In this document: positions 15,161 to 16,116 of the stretch, in pieces
Layout of the letters: every line of letters starts with the position of its first letter
Position numbering within the stretch: position 1 is the stretch's first letter
Source: Desulfobacterales bacterium HSG17
Lineage (GTDB): Bacteria; Desulfobacterota; Desulfobacteria; Desulfobacterales; Desulfococcaceae
Direction: 5' to 3'
DNA length: 16,116 nucleotides
Assembly: GCA_030377945.1 (NCBI GenBank)
Contig: JAUCGD010000062.1
Span: 1-16,116 of the forward strand
Translations under genes and position numbers: made by a program
Notes under the pieces: generated by a model
What the model was told of the DNA's origin: nothing
Database searches by the model: none
The model's input: only the letters and a program-made list of their open reading frames with translations

Positions 15161-16077
15161 CTCTTTTTTATTGAAGACTCCTTTATGCTATCGAGCAATT
15201 TTAATACCTGAAATCCTGTATCAAGGTCACATAAATACTTTCTGTCATTTTTTAAGACAGCTTTATGTTGATCTGAGTATGTATCGTTTTTGTCTAATTT
15301 GTAATGAATAGTCTTACCATTAATTGTTAAATCACCTTTTATTAAATCAGCTTTAAGAGATAGGTCCTGACCATTGAGAATAATTTCTCTTCTCGGTTCA
15401 AGATCAAAATAATTGATCTGTAATGATACCACAGGACATTTGCGGGTTTGCAGTAACACACAAAAAAGATCATCAGAATCAATGATCAAATCACTGACCT
15501 TGCCTCCTGTGGCGACAATATTTTCCCACCCCCCTGTCATCCAGTTAATATAATCAAGCTCATGGCTTAAATCCCTTAATACTCCGCCGCCCTGGGCTTC
15601 TGATGCAGAGTAGGATTTGGTATAATCTGTTTTTCGCCATAATGACAAATCGTGACCGCAATAAACATGCATTGAAAATACTTTTTGCTTGTTAAAGTGA
15701 TGATAAATCTGTTGAATAATGGGATGAAAACGTAAATTATAAGCCACATACCCTGTGAAAGGCAAATCCGCCTTCAAAGACCGCACTTTTTCAAACAATG
15801 GTTTTTCTACTAAAACCGACCCATTAAAATTGTAATTTATTAATGTTTGAAAGGTATCATAATGTTCAATTGTACTATTGCTAATAATCACATAGTCAAA
15901 AGAATTATTGGAAAATGCTGAACCGATATCATGAAAACATTGATATCCCAAAATTTTTCTTTTACTGACAACAGAGACATGACTAAACTTTGAGGACAAA
16001 AGCCTTGCATGCCGCTGACCAATTGAGCCAAAGCCAACCACAAGACATGTCATATTTTTTTGTATAATGTTATTCAT
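15142..16077 (-). CDS. Gfo/Idh/MocA-family oxidoreductase (PtmF-like by position)
   Basis: The 311-residue protein has an N-terminal Rossmann fold with VVGFGSIGQRHARLL (13-27), the intact catalytic EKP at 91-93 (LVEKPLF) and the conserved GGGVLRDLSHELDYINW at 163-179, where Asp169 and His172 are the expected active-site residues. Unlike the second Gfo/Idh protein of the operon it therefore looks fully active. The family oxidises, reduces or epimerises sugars with NAD(P). In Campylobacter the legionaminate cluster places ptmF, which I recall to be of this family, just before the cytidylyltransferase gene ptmB; the same adjacency holds here, so a role in supplying the amino-sugar precursor is inferred. 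The start is the first ATG (Met9 is an alternative) with a weak AAAGA-type site. The gene overlaps neuA by 19 bases. Confidence 0.82.
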   Translation of the reverse strand: MNNIIQKNMTCLVVGFGSIGQRHARLLSSKFSHVSVVSKRKILGYQCFHDIGSAFSNNSFDYVIISNSTIEHYDTFQTLINYNFNGSVLVEKPLFEKVRSLKADLPFTGYVAYNLRFHPIIQQIYHHFNKQKVFSMHVYCGHDLSLWRKTDYTKSYSASEAQGGGVLRDLSHELDYINWMTGGWENIVATGGKVSDLIIDSDDLFCVLLQTRKCPVVSLQINYFDLEPRREIILNGQDLSLKADLIKGDLTINGKTIHYKLDKNDTYSDQHKAVLKNDRKYLCDLDTGFQVLKLLDSIKESSIKKRWIANI

Positions 16078-16116
16078 TTTTAACTATCTTTTTCACAATA
16101 ATATGACTTTTCGGAA
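16078..16116 (-). other. End of an upstream gene or spacer at the right edge
   Basis: These 39 bases precede the first complete gene. On the minus strand every frame meets a stop: one at about 16093, one at about 16081, and one inside the start of the oxidoreductase gene. Given the tight packing elsewhere, one frame is probably the C-terminus of the preceding operon gene, but which one cannot be told. No promoter is evident. Confidence 0.3.

Overview
The window is one continuous, single-direction run of sugar-biosynthesis genes on the minus strand. Fifteen complete genes and one gene cut by the left edge are read from right (16077) to left (1). They overlap by 1 to 19 bases or are separated by at most 81 bases, which looks like one long operon whose promoter and first genes lie beyond the right edge. 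I see no RNA gene, mobile element, CRISPR array, convincing terminator or plus-strand gene. The DNA is AT-rich (roughly 35-40% GC by eye). The gene set is that of a Gram-negative surface-polysaccharide or flagellin-glycosylation island. A marine or anaerobic proteobacterium or Desulfobacterota member is plausible, but nothing here fixes the taxon.

Right-hand block (16077 to 7795): synthesis and decoration of a nonulosonic (sialic-acid-like) acid. It holds, in order, a Gfo/Idh oxidoreductase, a CMP-nonulosonate cytidylyltransferase (NeuA/LegF type), a NeuD/PglD-type acetyltransferase, a nonulosonate synthase (NeuB, closest in motifs to legionaminate synthase LegI), a hydrolysing UDP-sugar 2-epimerase (NeuC/LegG type) and a second Gfo/Idh protein. 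These are followed by a single-chain HisF-HisH fusion and an N-acetyl-sugar amidotransferase of the WbpG/PseA/PtmG family. In known systems the last two activities turn an N-acetyl group into an acetamidino group, HisH releasing ammonia from glutamine and HisF channelling it. A CMP-legionaminic-acid derivative carrying an acetamidino group is therefore the most economical prediction.

Middle block (7761 to 3246): a GmhA-like SIS isomerase, the N-terminal (thiamine-diphosphate) half of a split transketolase with no C-terminal half beside it, a dehydratase-like SDR protein with an altered catalytic lysine, a second SDR epimerase/reductase and a DegT-type PLP aminotransferase. These look like a second NDP-sugar route whose product I cannot name.

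Left-hand block (3249 to 1): a sulfotransferase-like protein with a long C-terminal extension, a three-domain sugar C-methyltransferase, and the start of an unrecognised protein. These probably modify the finished or nearly finished sugar.

The window contains no recognisable glycosyltransferase, flippase or polymerase. It is a precursor-making and modifying cassette, and the transfer machinery must be elsewhere. The most unusual points are the HisF-HisH fusion (reverse order to the eukaryotic HIS7 fusion) whose HisF half keeps the ammonia-gate residues but has Asp-to-Glu changes at two cyclase positions, the orphan transketolase half beside a ketose-aldose isomerase, and a coding-like stretch in a shifted frame just after the methyltransferase gene.
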